Of a DNA stretch of 33,873 nucleotides, positions 1 through 7,261 are shown in pieces. Origin of the DNA: Firm-04 sp045642925 (GTDB lineage Bacteria; Bacillota; Clostridia; Oscillospirales; Ruminococcaceae); NCBI GenBank assembly GCA_045642925.1, contig JAZUJW010000098.1, forward strand, positions 1-33,873, read 5' to 3'. Position 1 is the stretch's first letter. Every line of letters begins with the position of its first letter. The notes under the pieces were generated by a model. The model was not told the origin of the DNA, ran no database searches, and saw nothing but the letters and a program-made list of their open reading frames with translations. Made by a program: the position numbers and the translations under genes.

Positions 1-271
1 CAGGAAGGGGTCTGGGGGAACCCTATTAAGGGGTGCCCCCAGTGCAGTACCCGATTGAAAGACAAAGAGGCAAGAGAACGGTATAAACCATATCTCTTGC
101 CTTTCTTTGTTTATCACGGGTACTGCATGGGGAAACCCCTTAAGGCAACACCGCACAAAGCACGCCTTACGGCTTGGCGGCACCTCTGCTTGCAGTCTGT
201 TGGCGTCCAGAGGCGCTGCCTCTGGACTTCGCCAAAGGGAATGATTCCCTTTGGAATCCTCAATATATGAG
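1..271. repeat. Composite palindromic intergenic repeat, copy A
   Basis: This is a non-coding, hairpin-rich stretch. Long outer arms (26-52 and 118-143) pair imperfectly. Inside them an inner stem, ACAAAGAGGCAAGAGA at 62-77 against its complement at 93-110, encloses a 15-nt loop (78-92). A 55-nt module at 140-194 recurs at 33731-33785 with two differences. Two further hairpins follow: CCAGAGGC/GCCTCTGG around GCT (near 207-225), then arms CCAAAGGGAA/TTCCCTTTGG around TGA (232-254). Related modules occur at 9585-9837, 15127-15285 and 27025-27076. Short reading frames crossing it are not conserved between copies and are unlikely to be genes. The left boundary is unknown because the window starts here. 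Confidence 0.8.
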
Positions 272-306
272 CCACATACATTTTTGACGTTTCACTTCAC
301 GCCGTA

Positions 307-567
307 TCAATACTGATTGAACCCACTCGACGGATGATATGTGTTCCCGACCCGCATCGCCTTCTTACTCCGCAGAATTCGCGGTATGTCTTCCGGATCA
401 ATCCATTCCTCCGAATATCCACAGTTACAACAAATGTACCGATTTACATTGATTTTCGCAAATGCGCCAAGGTTCATGTTGTTGCCCTCTCCATATGAAC
501 CTACATATCCGTTTACTCTCACTATGTCCTTGCTTCCGCATTTGGGACACATCGCTGAATACATCAT
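307..567 (-). CDS. Small zinc-ribbon protein, function unknown
   Basis: This is an 86-aa protein with two CxxC knuckles: CPKC at residues 7-10 and CCNC at 46-49. They are separated by a Gly/Asn-rich segment, which is the layout of a zinc ribbon. The C-terminal part (EEWIDPEDIPRIL) is acidic. I chose the ATG at 567 because AAGGAAG lies 11 nt upstream and because the promoter at 607-635 should start transcription near 600. The in-frame ATG at 606 would then fall before the transcript begins. It has no operon partner. A nucleic-acid or protein-binding role is possible from the fold, but nothing here identifies a target. Confidence 0.65.
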   Translation of the reverse strand: MMYSAMCPKCGSKDIVRVNGYVGSYGEGNNMNLGAFAKINVNRYICCNCGYSEEWIDPEDIPRILRSKKAMRVGNTYHPSSGFNQY

Positions 568-606
568 AGCAATGCTGACTTCCTTTCTGTTTATGGTTAT
601 ATTCAT

Positions 607-635
607 ATTTTAGCATATCATAAGCAGTTTTGCAA
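607..635 (-). promoter_or_regulatory. Sigma-A promoter for the zinc-ribbon gene
   Basis: On the minus strand, TTGCAA (635-630) and TAAAAT (612-607) are separated by 17 nt. Transcription would begin near 600, which supports the downstream start codon at 567. Confidence 0.6.
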
Positions 636-848
636 GCCCTATTTTCATTTAATTCAAAAGAATTTTGCGAAACGTAAAAGAAAACCTGCCTTTTCCTCCC
701 ATTTACTCCCGAATGCTCCACTTTCTCATGCTCTCTCAAAAAATAGCCCCGCCCGCTGCATATTCTCACTTCCCTAGGGCATAATGACAATGTGCCGTTC
801 GTGAGGTCGGCTTGCACGGCATATCAAATCTCATGTGAGGAGTGTTTC

Positions 849-1040
849 ATGATGAATCAGAAGAAAAACCCCAATATTCATTGCACCGTTGACCAGTGCC
901 GCCATAACCTTTGCAGCGAGCATTTCTGCACGCTCGATATGGTCAATATCGGCACACACGAAACAAACCCCAGCGTCAAGGAATGCGTGGACTGCGATTC
1001 GTTCATCAAAAGAGAAGGCGGCTGGTGCAGCTGCGATTAA
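849..1040 (+). CDS. DUF1540 domain protein
   Basis: This is a 63-aa Cys-rich protein with the DUF1540 pattern: C-x4-C-x4-C-x4-C (CTVDQCRHNLCSEHFC) followed by a second Cys cluster (CVDCDSF) and a terminal CSC. Such small proteins are common in Clostridia and are thought to bind metal, but no function is established. The start at 849 is preceded by GTGAGGAG at 835-842 with a 6-nt gap; an ATG directly after it at 852 is equally possible. A longer in-frame start at 792 has no ribosome site and would add a non-conserved leader. A perfect 9-bp hairpin follows the stop. Confidence 0.75.
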   Translation: MMNQKKNPNIHCTVDQCRHNLCSEHFCTLDMVNIGTHETNPSVKECVDCDSFIKREGGWCSCD

Positions 1041-1051
1041 ATTGTACCGTA

Positions 1052-1075
1052 AGGGCTTGGATTCTGCCAAGCCCT
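1052..1075 (+). terminator. Hairpin after the DUF1540 gene
   Basis: Perfect 9-bp arms AGGGCTTGG/CCAAGCCCT surround a 6-nt loop 11 nt after the stop codon. The T-rich run (TTTTTTATTG) lies about 15 nt further on rather than directly after the stem, so this may be a weak terminator or an mRNA 3'-end stabiliser. Confidence 0.45.
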
Positions 1076-1137
1076 ATACATATCATACATTTTTTATTGT
1101 TGATATACAGCACATCGCCTAATTTTGCGAAAATCAC

Positions 1138-1166
1138 TTGAAGAATTCCTTGTTTTAGGGTATAAT
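1138..1166 (+). promoter_or_regulatory. Sigma-A promoter of ireB
   Basis: TTGAAG (1138-1143), a 17-nt spacer and a consensus TATAAT (1161-1166). The predicted transcript starts about 45 nt before the ireB ATG. Confidence 0.7.
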
Positions 1167-1217
1167 ATAAATGTAAAAATGAGTATCCCCGCTGTGGGAG
1201 AAAGGAGCGTCTTTGGT

Positions 1218-1463
1218 ATGTCTGACAAAACGATTACATTCTCCATTTCGGAGGAGAGAGAACTGGAAATGAAGCGTACATTGCAGAAAGTTTATGATGC
1301 ACTGGTCGAAAAGGGCTATAATCCAATCAATCAGATTGTCGGGTATATTCTGTCCGAAGACCCTACATATATTACGGTGCATAAGAATGCCCGCAGCATG
1401 ATTCGTCACATTGACCGTGATGAACTGATGCAGGTGCTTGTCAAATCATATTTATCTGAGTAA
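1218..1463 (+). CDS. ireB: IreB family regulatory phosphoprotein
   Basis: This 81-aa protein is recognisable end to end as IreB (UPF0297/YrzL). It has the N-terminal MSDKTITFS segment, where the family carries its phosphorylated Thr residues, and the conserved core GYNPINQIVGYILSEDPTYI followed by RDELMQVLVKSYL. In Enterococcus faecalis IreB is a substrate of the PASTA Ser/Thr kinase IreK and tunes cell-envelope stress resistance; a similar role here is inference. AAAGGAG at 1201-1207 decides the start; an upstream in-frame ATG at 1125 precedes the promoter. In many Firmicutes ireB sits with ruvX and yrzB. Here it stands alone between its own promoter and a strong terminator. Confidence 0.9.
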   Translation: MSDKTITFSISEERELEMKRTLQKVYDALVEKGYNPINQIVGYILSEDPTYITVHKNARSMIRHIDRDELMQVLVKSYLSE

Positions 1464-1484
1464 GAGTAACTGAATAGAGGGGGG

Positions 1485-1523
1485 AAAACGGAATCGAAAC
1501 CGCTATGGTTTCGGTTCCGTTTT
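1485..1523 (+). terminator. Rho-independent terminator of ireB
   Basis: The stem is 17 bp with one mismatch: the left arm starts AAAACGGAA and the right arm ends TTCCGTTTT, with a short GCTAT loop. It lies 22 nt after the ireB stop. The A/T-rich base of the stem gives terminator function in both directions. Confidence 0.8.
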
Positions 1524-1567
1524 CGTTATGATACATCATTGAAATTCTTGCAATCTTCAAAAAAATC

Positions 1568-1596
1568 TTGACAAGAGCGGGATTCTGTGGTATGAT
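1568..1596 (+). promoter_or_regulatory. Near-consensus sigma-A promoter
   Basis: TTGACA (1568-1573), a 17-nt spacer and TATGAT (1591-1596). It would drive the gene at 1678 with a leader of about 75 nt. Confidence 0.75.
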
Positions 1597-1677
1597 GTAT
1601 ATATAAAACGATATATATTTTTAAGATTGTGTATAGTATTTTCAGTAACAATGAATAGTAACAAAGGAGGCATTCAA

Positions 1678-2556
1678 ATGTACCACAACTCAGAAACGAA
1701 TTTTGATGAATCGGCTCTGCTACAGCGCGCAGAAGAATTAGAGACGATGCTTCAGGATACATCCATCTCTGAACAAGATAAGCAAACTGCACTCTTGGAT
1801 TTCCTGAATGTCCTGCGGACAGAGCGTGCTGCAAAAATCGGCGTAGACTTTTCCGAACGTCTGATGGAGCGCATTCACACTGCATTCAATACACATCCGA
1901 CCACAGAACTGGCTGTCGATTTGCTCTATGCTTGTCTGTTGGTGCAGCAATTTCACAGCATGAACTTTGACCATTGGCGTGCTGACCATGCAATTAAGAA
2001 GTGCAGTACGGCATTGACGGCGCTGGAAATGGATGGAAAGTATTCAGATTGTTTTCGGTTTTGTCAGGAAACGGCGGACACGTATGCGGAAGCACGTTTC
2101 TGGCCTGAGGCATTGAAATATGCGATCAGAGCGCATCAGCTCGTGAAAAAGTTGCTGGCGGAGGATATTTCGCTGTTGGAGAACGGAGAAATGCTTGACC
2201 CGCATGACACGGCGAGTCTGATATGCGAATATGCGCTGCACACGAAAGATGGTGTGACAGAAAAAATGACTATCATGCTGACGGCGGATCTTGGAGAAGA
2301 TGATTTCCGGGAAATCGTAGATGAAGCGCAGGAAAACATGGAAGAAATGGTAGTGGACGAAGTTGAATATTCGGACGAATATCTGGCGATTCGATATGAA
2401 CTGGAAGAAAAGATTGATGAAGCGCTTGATCATCAGCGTGGATATTATGATTACTGCAAGGATTATTGGATTGCAAAGAAGTTGATATTGCGAACAGAGT
2501 ACGGGATTCAGTGGCAGTCACCTGCAACATTGAATCCGAATACAGAATTTCATTAA
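1678..2556 (+). CDS. Hypothetical protein, 292 aa, helical and acidic
   Basis: I do not recognise this protein. It is predicted soluble, with no signal peptide or membrane segment. It is rich in Glu, Asp, Ala and Leu and reads as mostly alpha-helical. The central part (about residues 100-190; WPEALKYAIRAHQLVKKLL) resembles TPR-like helical pairs, but no repeat is regular enough to call. An acidic stretch (about residues 200-250) follows, then a Tyr-rich end (RGYYDYCKDY). The start is fixed by a strong AAAGGAGG 7 nt upstream. It is a single-gene unit with an excellent promoter and convergent terminators, so it is probably well expressed. Confidence 0.75.
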   Translation: MYHNSETNFDESALLQRAEELETMLQDTSISEQDKQTALLDFLNVLRTERAAKIGVDFSERLMERIHTAFNTHPTTELAVDLLYACLLVQQFHSMNFDHWRADHAIKKCSTALTALEMDGKYSDCFRFCQETADTYAEARFWPEALKYAIRAHQLVKKLLAEDISLLENGEMLDPHDTASLICEYALHTKDGVTEKMTIMLTADLGEDDFREIVDEAQENMEEMVVDEVEYSDEYLAIRYELEEKIDEALDHQRGYYDYCKDYWIAKKLILRTEYGIQWQSPATLNPNTEFH

Positions 2557-2579
2557 TGCGGCTATGCACACGAAGAATG

Positions 2580-2615
2580 AGGCGTCCAGAGGGAATCAAT
2601 TCCCTCCGGACGCCT
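2580..2615. repeat. Near-perfect hairpin related to the dispersed repeats
   Basis: The arms run from AGGCGTCCAGAGGGAA to TTCCCTCCGGACGCCT around a TCAA loop, with one G/A difference. The GGCGTCCAGAGG edge matches the start of the hairpin module in copy A (202-213), so this looks like a reduced member of the same family. Confidence 0.6.
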
Positions 2616-2624
2616 TATGCTTTG

Positions 2625-2659
2625 AAAAAACACTCCCGACTAAGTCGGGAGTGTTTTTT
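2625..2659. terminator. Bidirectional terminator between convergent genes
   Basis: Arms CACTCCCGACT/AGTCGGGAGTG are flanked by AAAAAA on the left and TTTTTT on the right. It serves the 292-aa gene (+) and the scaffoldin-like gene (-), whose stop lies 6 nt away. Confidence 0.9.
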
Positions 2660-2665
2660 GTGCGA

Positions 2666-4981
2666 TTAGTTTGCACCAGGAGCGTTCGGGTTGCCGGTCA
2701 GTTCAAACCAGCTCGTCGGCTCGTTCAGTACAACATTGTAGCTGTAGTACTTCAGAATAACAGTTGCGTCAACTTCAGTAACTTTGCCGTCACCGTTGAC
2801 ATCTGCGATTGCACATTCTTCTTCAGTCAGGAAGGTTTCGCCAACAAGCGCCTTACCATAGTGCTGGAGAATCATAACAGCATCGCTCGTGTTGATGAAA
2901 CCGCTCTTGTCAACGTCACCAAACAGCGAGTTGTTGCCGCTGATGTTACAGGTATACTGCTTATCATTAACGGTTGCAGTGATAACAGCAGAACCAATGG
3001 ACTTGCAGGTCACAAGACCAAATTCGTTGACTGTTGCGATAGATTCATCAGAAGAAGACCATGCGACTGCTTGGTCAGTGTTGAGCATCTTCAGTACAAC
3101 CTGCTGACCTTCTTCGCTGAAGGTGTAGGAAGTGTAGTTCAGTGTAGGCTCTTCATCTGCAACAACAGTGATAGAACCGCTGTAGAAGGTGATGTTCAGA
3201 GGCTTGGTGTTGTAGTCAGTTACCATAGTTTTGAACGTAGTACCATTATCCATGCATTCGCTTGCGATATCAATGGAGAATACGGAACCTGCTTTTGCAT
3301 CTGTAGGAATCTGGAAGATAAGCTTTGCAAGAACGGAACCGTCCTGTGCAGTTGCATTGTAGCCCTGGTTGGTAGCGAGAACGAAAATCGGCTTCTCGGT
3401 GTTGAGGTTGACAGTCGGTTCTGCCTTGTAAGCCTTACCTCTATCAATTGCGGAGAGCGTCAGAGCAGGGTCAATATCAAATGCAAGCTGAATACCTGCG
3501 GTACCGGGGTCACCGAATACGTAAATCGGAACTTCGACTGTTTCACCGGGCTTGCCGCAGACATCTGCGATATTCCAGTAGAAGCTGTCATCGTTGGTCA
3601 GCTGACCGATTTTGCTGGCATTGGTGGTGTCCGTCGTACCATTTGTTGTGTTGGTAGTAGCAGACTGTGTGGTGGTGGTATCAGAAGCCGTGGTGGTAGT
3701 GGTTGCAGGCTTCGTGGTATCTGTTGTGCCAATTGTTGTGGTGGTAGTAGCAGCCTTGGTGGTAGTGGTTGCAGGCTTCGTGGTATCTGTTGTGCCAATT
3801 GTTGTGGTAGTAGTAGCAGCCTTGGTGGTAGTGGTTGCAGGCTTCGTGGTATCTGTTGTGCCAATTGTTGTGGTAGTAGTAGCAGCCTTTGAGGTAGTGG
3901 TTGCAGGCTTCGTGGTATCTGTTGTGCCAATTGTTGTGGTAGTAGTAGCAGCCTTTGAGGTAGTAGTTGCAGGCTTCGTGGTAGTGGTGTCAGAAACCTT
4001 TGTGGTGGTGGTACCGGGAGCCTTTGAGGTAGTAGTTGCAGGCTTCGTGGTAGTGGTGTCAGTAACCTTTGTGGTGGTGGTACCAGAAACCTTTGTGGTA
4101 GAAGTACCCGGCTTCGTGGTAGTGGTATCAGTAACCTTTGTGGTGGTGGTACCGGGAACCTTTGTGGTAGAAGTACCCGGCTTTGTCGTGGTGCTTTCGG
4201 AAACCTCGGTAGTGGTAGCGGAAACCGTTGTAGTGGTTTCGGAAACCGTGGTGTCAGAAGTGGTTGTGGTGGTGTCAGCCTTCTCACCGATGGTAATGGT
4301 CAGCGGAATCGTATCGAAATCCAGTTTACCGTCCTTGCCGGTGCAGGAACTCTTACCCTTGATGGTGTTCTTCTGACCAATGGAAATTGCATTGATGTAT
4401 TCTTCCTTGCGGACATCGAAGGTATATTCGCCTGCGGGGGTGTCCTTCGGAATGACCAGATTGCATTCAGCAAAAGCACAGTCATAAACCCATTCCGGTT
4501 TTGACCATGTTGTGGTGCCGGGTTCGATTACCGAGTCAGCCACAGCAGCAGCATTTGCGGAATACATCCAGCCGAGGTTCATGGTGTCTGCATTGAAGGT
4601 TGCGTTCAGAGCATACTCAGCAGAGCCTCCTGTTTTACTGTCGAAGCAGTAGGGGGATGCAAATGCAGCATCGCTCAGATGGAAGCCGTAGTTACCAAAT
4701 CTTCCTTCTTCATCGACTTGACCATCATTCACCTGCAATTTGAGCTGAATGCCGTTTACGCCTGGGTTTTCCAGAACATAAATCTGAACAGGGAGGACGA
4801 CATCGCCTGCTGAGATAGAAGTTGTAGAGATTTCAATGTTGGTTGAATTCTCGGATGAAATCTCAAACAGCAAGGCTTTGGCGGTTTCTTCTGCATTGAC
4901 TTCGAAGACAGCCGAGCCAAGCAGAGAGGTTGCTGCAAGGCACATAGAGGTTGCAGCAGCAAGAAGTTTTTGGATGCGCAT
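2666..4981 (-). CDS. Secreted scaffoldin-like protein: two cohesin-like modules, Ig-like domain and dockerin
   Basis: This is a 771-aa exported protein. Residues 1-30 form a signal peptide ending VNA. Residues about 45-232 and 460-607 are two cohesin-like beta-sandwich modules; each has the opening pattern V-x-(L/V)-P-(V/I)-x-(I)-Y-V followed by NPG/DPG-x-x-GIQL, and a late AG-(E/S) strand. Between them lies a roughly 220-residue Thr-rich linker. A Big_2-like Ig domain follows (about 610-682; WSSSDESIATVN). A C-terminal dockerin has two calcium loops (DVDKSGFINTSD and DVNGDGKVTEVD). Cohesins bind dockerin-tagged enzymes, and its own dockerin would dock it to another scaffold, making it an adaptor scaffoldin. 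AAGGA 8 nt upstream decides the start at 4981. The cohesin calls are by pattern and the class is uncertain; the dockerin is clear. Confidence 0.8.
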   Translation of the reverse strand: MRIQKLLAAATSMCLAATSLLGSAVFEVNAEETAKALLFEISSENSTNIEISTTSISAGDVVLPVQIYVLENPGVNGIQLKLQVNDGQVDEEGRFGNYGFHLSDAAFASPYCFDSKTGGSAEYALNATFNADTMNLGWMYSANAAAVADSVIEPGTTTWSKPEWVYDCAFAECNLVIPKDTPAGEYTFDVRKEEYINAISIGQKNTIKGKSSCTGKDGKLDFDTIPLTITIGEKADTTTTTSDTTVSETTTTVSATTTEVSESTTTKPGTSTTKVPGTTTTKVTDTTTTKPGTSTTKVSGTTTTKVTDTTTTKPATTTSKAPGTTTTKVSDTTTTKPATTTSKAATTTTTIGTTDTTKPATTTSKAATTTTTIGTTDTTKPATTTTKAATTTTTIGTTDTTKPATTTTKAATTTTTIGTTDTTKPATTTTTASDTTTTQSATTNTTNGTTDTTNASKIGQLTNDDSFYWNIADVCGKPGETVEVPIYVFGDPGTAGIQLAFDIDPALTLSAIDRGKAYKAEPTVNLNTEKPIFVLATNQGYNATAQDGSVLAKLIFQIPTDAKAGSVFSIDIASECMDNGTTFKTMVTDYNTKPLNITFYSGSITVVADEEPTLNYTSYTFSEEGQQVVLKMLNTDQAVAWSSSDESIATVNEFGLVTCKSIGSAVITATVNDKQYTCNISGNNSLFGDVDKSGFINTSDAVMILQHYGKALVGETFLTEEECAIADVNGDGKVTEVDATVILKYYSYNVVLNEPTSWFELTGNPNAPGAN
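3708..4178 (-). repeat. Tandem 66/69-bp repeats encoding the Thr-rich linker
   Basis: Four 66-bp units (3708-3971) are followed by three 69-bp units (3972-4178), all beginning GGCTTCGTGGT or close to it on the plus strand. The 66-bp unit encodes 22 residues of the type TTKPATTT-KAATTTTTIGTTD. Unit lengths are multiples of three, so gain or loss of units keeps the frame. Confidence 0.9.
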
Positions 4982-4997
4982 AGGTTTTGTCCTTTCC

Positions 4998-5019
4998 GTT
5001 TCTGCCTTATTGCAGAAAC
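4998..5019 (-). promoter_or_regulatory. Perfect leader hairpin before the scaffoldin start
   Basis: Arms GTTTCTGC/GCAGAAAC with a 6-nt loop end directly upstream of the GGAAAGGA ribosome site. This could affect translation initiation or mRNA stability. No clear promoter is seen between 5020 and 5102, so the gene might be read through from rex or use a non-consensus promoter. Confidence 0.4.
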
Positions 5020-5102
5020 TGCGTTTGATTTCATGGTGGTGCATCTATCGCTGCGGAATGCCGTGATTCCGTAGTGAACAAAAAATGAATGTTACGACAC
5101 GT

Positions 5103-5747
5103 TCAGGGATTCGGGGGTTCCATATGTGCCAGCCCGTAACCGAGTGTCAGCAAGCTGTCGTCTAAATAGACATTTTCTACCATAGCAGCTTCATTTTCGA
5201 GGTGGAGATCTGCGTGACTGAAATTCCAGAAGGCGAGAATGCCGAGTTTTTCGAGCCGCTGTGCGATGGGCGGCGCGGCATCTTCCGGCAGACACAGTAC
5301 CGCAAGGACGGGGTGTTCCATATGGCAGAAGCCTTCCAGCGTGTCCGTGTGATGAATCGGCATCCCTGCGAGGTCTTTGCCTGCCACGAACGGGTTGGAA
5401 TCGAATAAGCCGATGAGTTCACAGCCGCAGCGTTCAAAGCTGACGTGATTTGCGATGGCTCTGCCGAGATTGCCCAGTCCGATGAGAATGGCAGGTCTGC
5501 GTCTGTCCACGCCGAGGATCTTGCCGATTTCCTGATAGAGTGCCGCGACATTATAGCCGTAGCCCTGCTGTCCGAAGCCGCCGAAGCAGTTCAGATCCTG
5601 TCGGATCTGGGAAGCAGTCAGCAGAAGGGCTTCGGAAAGCTCTCCTGAAGACACACGGACTTTTCCTTTGGCTTTCAGGTCGCCGAGAAAACGATAATAG
5701 CGTGGCAGACGGCGAATCACAGAGGGAGAAACCTCCTGTTTTGCCAT
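5103..5747 (-). CDS. rex: Redox-sensing transcriptional repressor Rex
   Basis: This 214-aa protein has the standard two-domain Rex form. An N-terminal winged helix (about residues 5-80) carries SASQIR-like TASQIRQDL and FGGFGQQGYGY. A Rossmann NADH-binding domain has GLGNLG at 90-95 and a strand ending in an acidic FDSNP. Rex dimers leave DNA when NADH/NAD+ rises and usually control fermentation and NADH-reoxidation genes. The start has a GGAGG site that overlaps the end of icd, and only 12 nt separate the two genes, so icd and rex should be co-transcribed and translationally linked. I found no convincing Rex operator palindrome in the upstream promoter of this cluster. Confidence 0.93.
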   Translation of the reverse strand: MAKQEVSPSVIRRLPRYYRFLGDLKAKGKVRVSSGELSEALLLTASQIRQDLNCFGGFGQQGYGYNVAALYQEIGKILGVDRRRPAILIGLGNLGRAIANHVSFERCGCELIGLFDSNPFVAGKDLAGMPIHHTDTLEGFCHMEHPVLAVLCLPEDAAPPIAQRLEKLGILAFWNFSHADLHLENEAAMVENVYLDDSLLTLGYGLAHMEPPNP

Positions 5748-5759
5748 GCAGATGCCTCC

Positions 5760-6971
5760 TTATTGAAGCTTCGCGGAAAGACGAACGCTGATTTCCTCCA
5801 GAAATGCTTTGGAATTGACCTTTTTCTTATTGGGCAGCGTGGAAAGCTGATAAAGGTCACCAGTCATGACACCTTCTTCGATGGTCTGAATGGTTGCCGC
5901 TTCCAGCTTGTCAGCGAAGTCGCAGAGTGCAGGGAGGTGATCGAGTTCGCCGCGCTTGCGGAGCGCACCACTCCATGCAAAGATGGTAGCAACGGAGTTG
6001 GTGGATGTTTCCTCACCCTTGAGGTGTTTGTAGTAATGGCGCTGTACCGTGCCGTGAGCGGCTTCGTATTCGTAGTAGCCGTGGGGCGAAACGAGTACGG
6101 AGGTCATCATGGCAAGGCTGCCGTAAGCGGTGGAAACCATGTCGGACATGACATCGCCGTCATAGTTTTTGCAAGCCCAGATGTAGCCGCCGTTCGAGCG
6201 AATGACGCGGGCAACGGCATCGTCGATCAGGGTGTAGAAGTAGGTAATGCCGGCCGCTTCGAACTTTTCCTTGTATTCTGCATCATAGATCTGCTGGAAG
6301 ATGTCCTTGAAGCGGTGGTCGTACTTTTTAGAGATGGTGTCTTTGGTCGCAAACCAGAGGTCTTGCTTCAGGTCGAGCGCATAGTTGAAGCAGGAACGTG
6401 CAAAACCTTCGATGGAATCATTGCGGTTGTGCAAGCCCTGAATGATGCCGTCGCCCTTGAATTCGTGGATGAGCTGACGGGTTTCCTTGCCGTCCTTGTC
6501 GGTGTAGACAAGTTCCGCCTTGCCGCCTGCCGTGACCTGCATTTCGGTATTTTTATAGACATCGCCGTAAGCGTGACGGGCGATGGTGATGGGCTTTGTC
6601 CATGTGGGGATATAGGGTGTGATACCCTTGACGAGAATCGGGGTGCGGAATACGGTACCGTCCAGAATTGCACGGATGGTGCCGTTCGGGGACTTCCACA
6701 TTTCGGAGAGACCATATTCTTCCACACGCGCCGCATTCGGGGTGATGGTTGCACATTTGACAGCAACGCCGTACTTTTTAGTTGCTTCGGCACTGTCAAT
6801 GGTGATCTGGTCTTTGGTTTCTTCACGCTTCTTCAGACCGAGGTCATAGTATTCGGTTTTGAGGTCAACGTAAGGAACGAGCAGAATATCTTTGATCCAC
6901 TGCCAGAGGATGCGCGTCATTTCGTCGCCGTCCATCTCGACAATGGGGGTAGTCATTTTGATTTTTTCCAT
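5760..6971 (-). CDS. icd: NADP-dependent isocitrate dehydrogenase
   Basis: This 403-aa enzyme oxidatively decarboxylates isocitrate to 2-oxoglutarate. It belongs to the eukaryotic-like homodimeric class: EMDGDEMTRILWQWIKD at the N-terminus, the GTVFRTPI and NDSIEGFARSCF segments at the substrate site, YDGDVMSD for Mg2+, and AHGTVQRHY followed by ETSTNS at the cofactor site. AGGAGG at 9 nt sets the start at 6971; an in-frame ATG at 7190 would add a basic, Cys-rich tail lying over the upstream small gene and is rejected. It sits downstream of aconitase and two small membrane proteins and directly upstream of rex. The likely job is supplying 2-oxoglutarate for glutamate and NADPH for biosynthesis. 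Confidence 0.93.
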   Translation of the reverse strand: MEKIKMTTPIVEMDGDEMTRILWQWIKDILLVPYVDLKTEYYDLGLKKREETKDQITIDSAEATKKYGVAVKCATITPNAARVEEYGLSEMWKSPNGTIRAILDGTVFRTPILVKGITPYIPTWTKPITIARHAYGDVYKNTEMQVTAGGKAELVYTDKDGKETRQLIHEFKGDGIIQGLHNRNDSIEGFARSCFNYALDLKQDLWFATKDTISKKYDHRFKDIFQQIYDAEYKEKFEAAGITYFYTLIDDAVARVIRSNGGYIWACKNYDGDVMSDMVSTAYGSLAMMTSVLVSPHGYYEYEAAHGTVQRHYYKHLKGEETSTNSVATIFAWSGALRKRGELDHLPALCDFADKLEAATIQTIEEGVMTGDLYQLSTLPNKKKVNSKAFLEEISVRLSAKLQ

Positions 6972-7027
6972 TTCGGAAAAACCTCCTGTGAAAATAGAAA
7001 TTGCATAGGGGGGCAGAATATGTGCCG

Positions 7028-7240
7028 TCAGGAAAGCAGCAGGATAACCGCCACACACAGCACGACTGCGACCGCACCCGCAATGAGGTTGCGTGTCGCA
7101 TTCATGGCGTTGGGCATGAGGTTTTCCAGCACTTTGCGTCCGATCAGAAAAACAACTGTTGCAACAATGAGAATTACGACTTCCTGCCATGTTTTCAGGC
7201 GTACCGTCATTGCAAGCATCTGTGGTAGTAATCTAGTCAT
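7028..7240 (-). CDS. Small two-helix membrane protein, paralogue 1
   Basis: This is a 70-aa hydrophobic protein with a short basic N-terminus, a first transmembrane helix (about residues 18-36; VVILIVATVVFLIG), a short polar turn (ENLMPNAMNATRN) and a second helix (IAGAVAVVLCVAVILLL). It is similar to its upstream neighbour at 7262-7471 in length, topology and the LMP...R-x-(F/L)-IAGAVAVVL core. GGAAGGA 6 nt before the ATG supports translation. The family is not recognised. Its place between aconitase and isocitrate dehydrogenase suggests co-expression, but its function is unknown. Confidence 0.75.
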   Translation of the reverse strand: MTRLLPQMLAMTVRLKTWQEVVILIVATVVFLIGRKVLENLMPNAMNATRNLIAGAVAVVLCVAVILLLS

Positions 7241-7261
7241 GAGATGTCCTTCCGCCGAATG

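Noticed and set aside
3708..4178. CRISPR-like regular repeats
   Set aside because: The units are contiguous, in-frame coding repeats without unique spacers and encode a Thr-rich linker.
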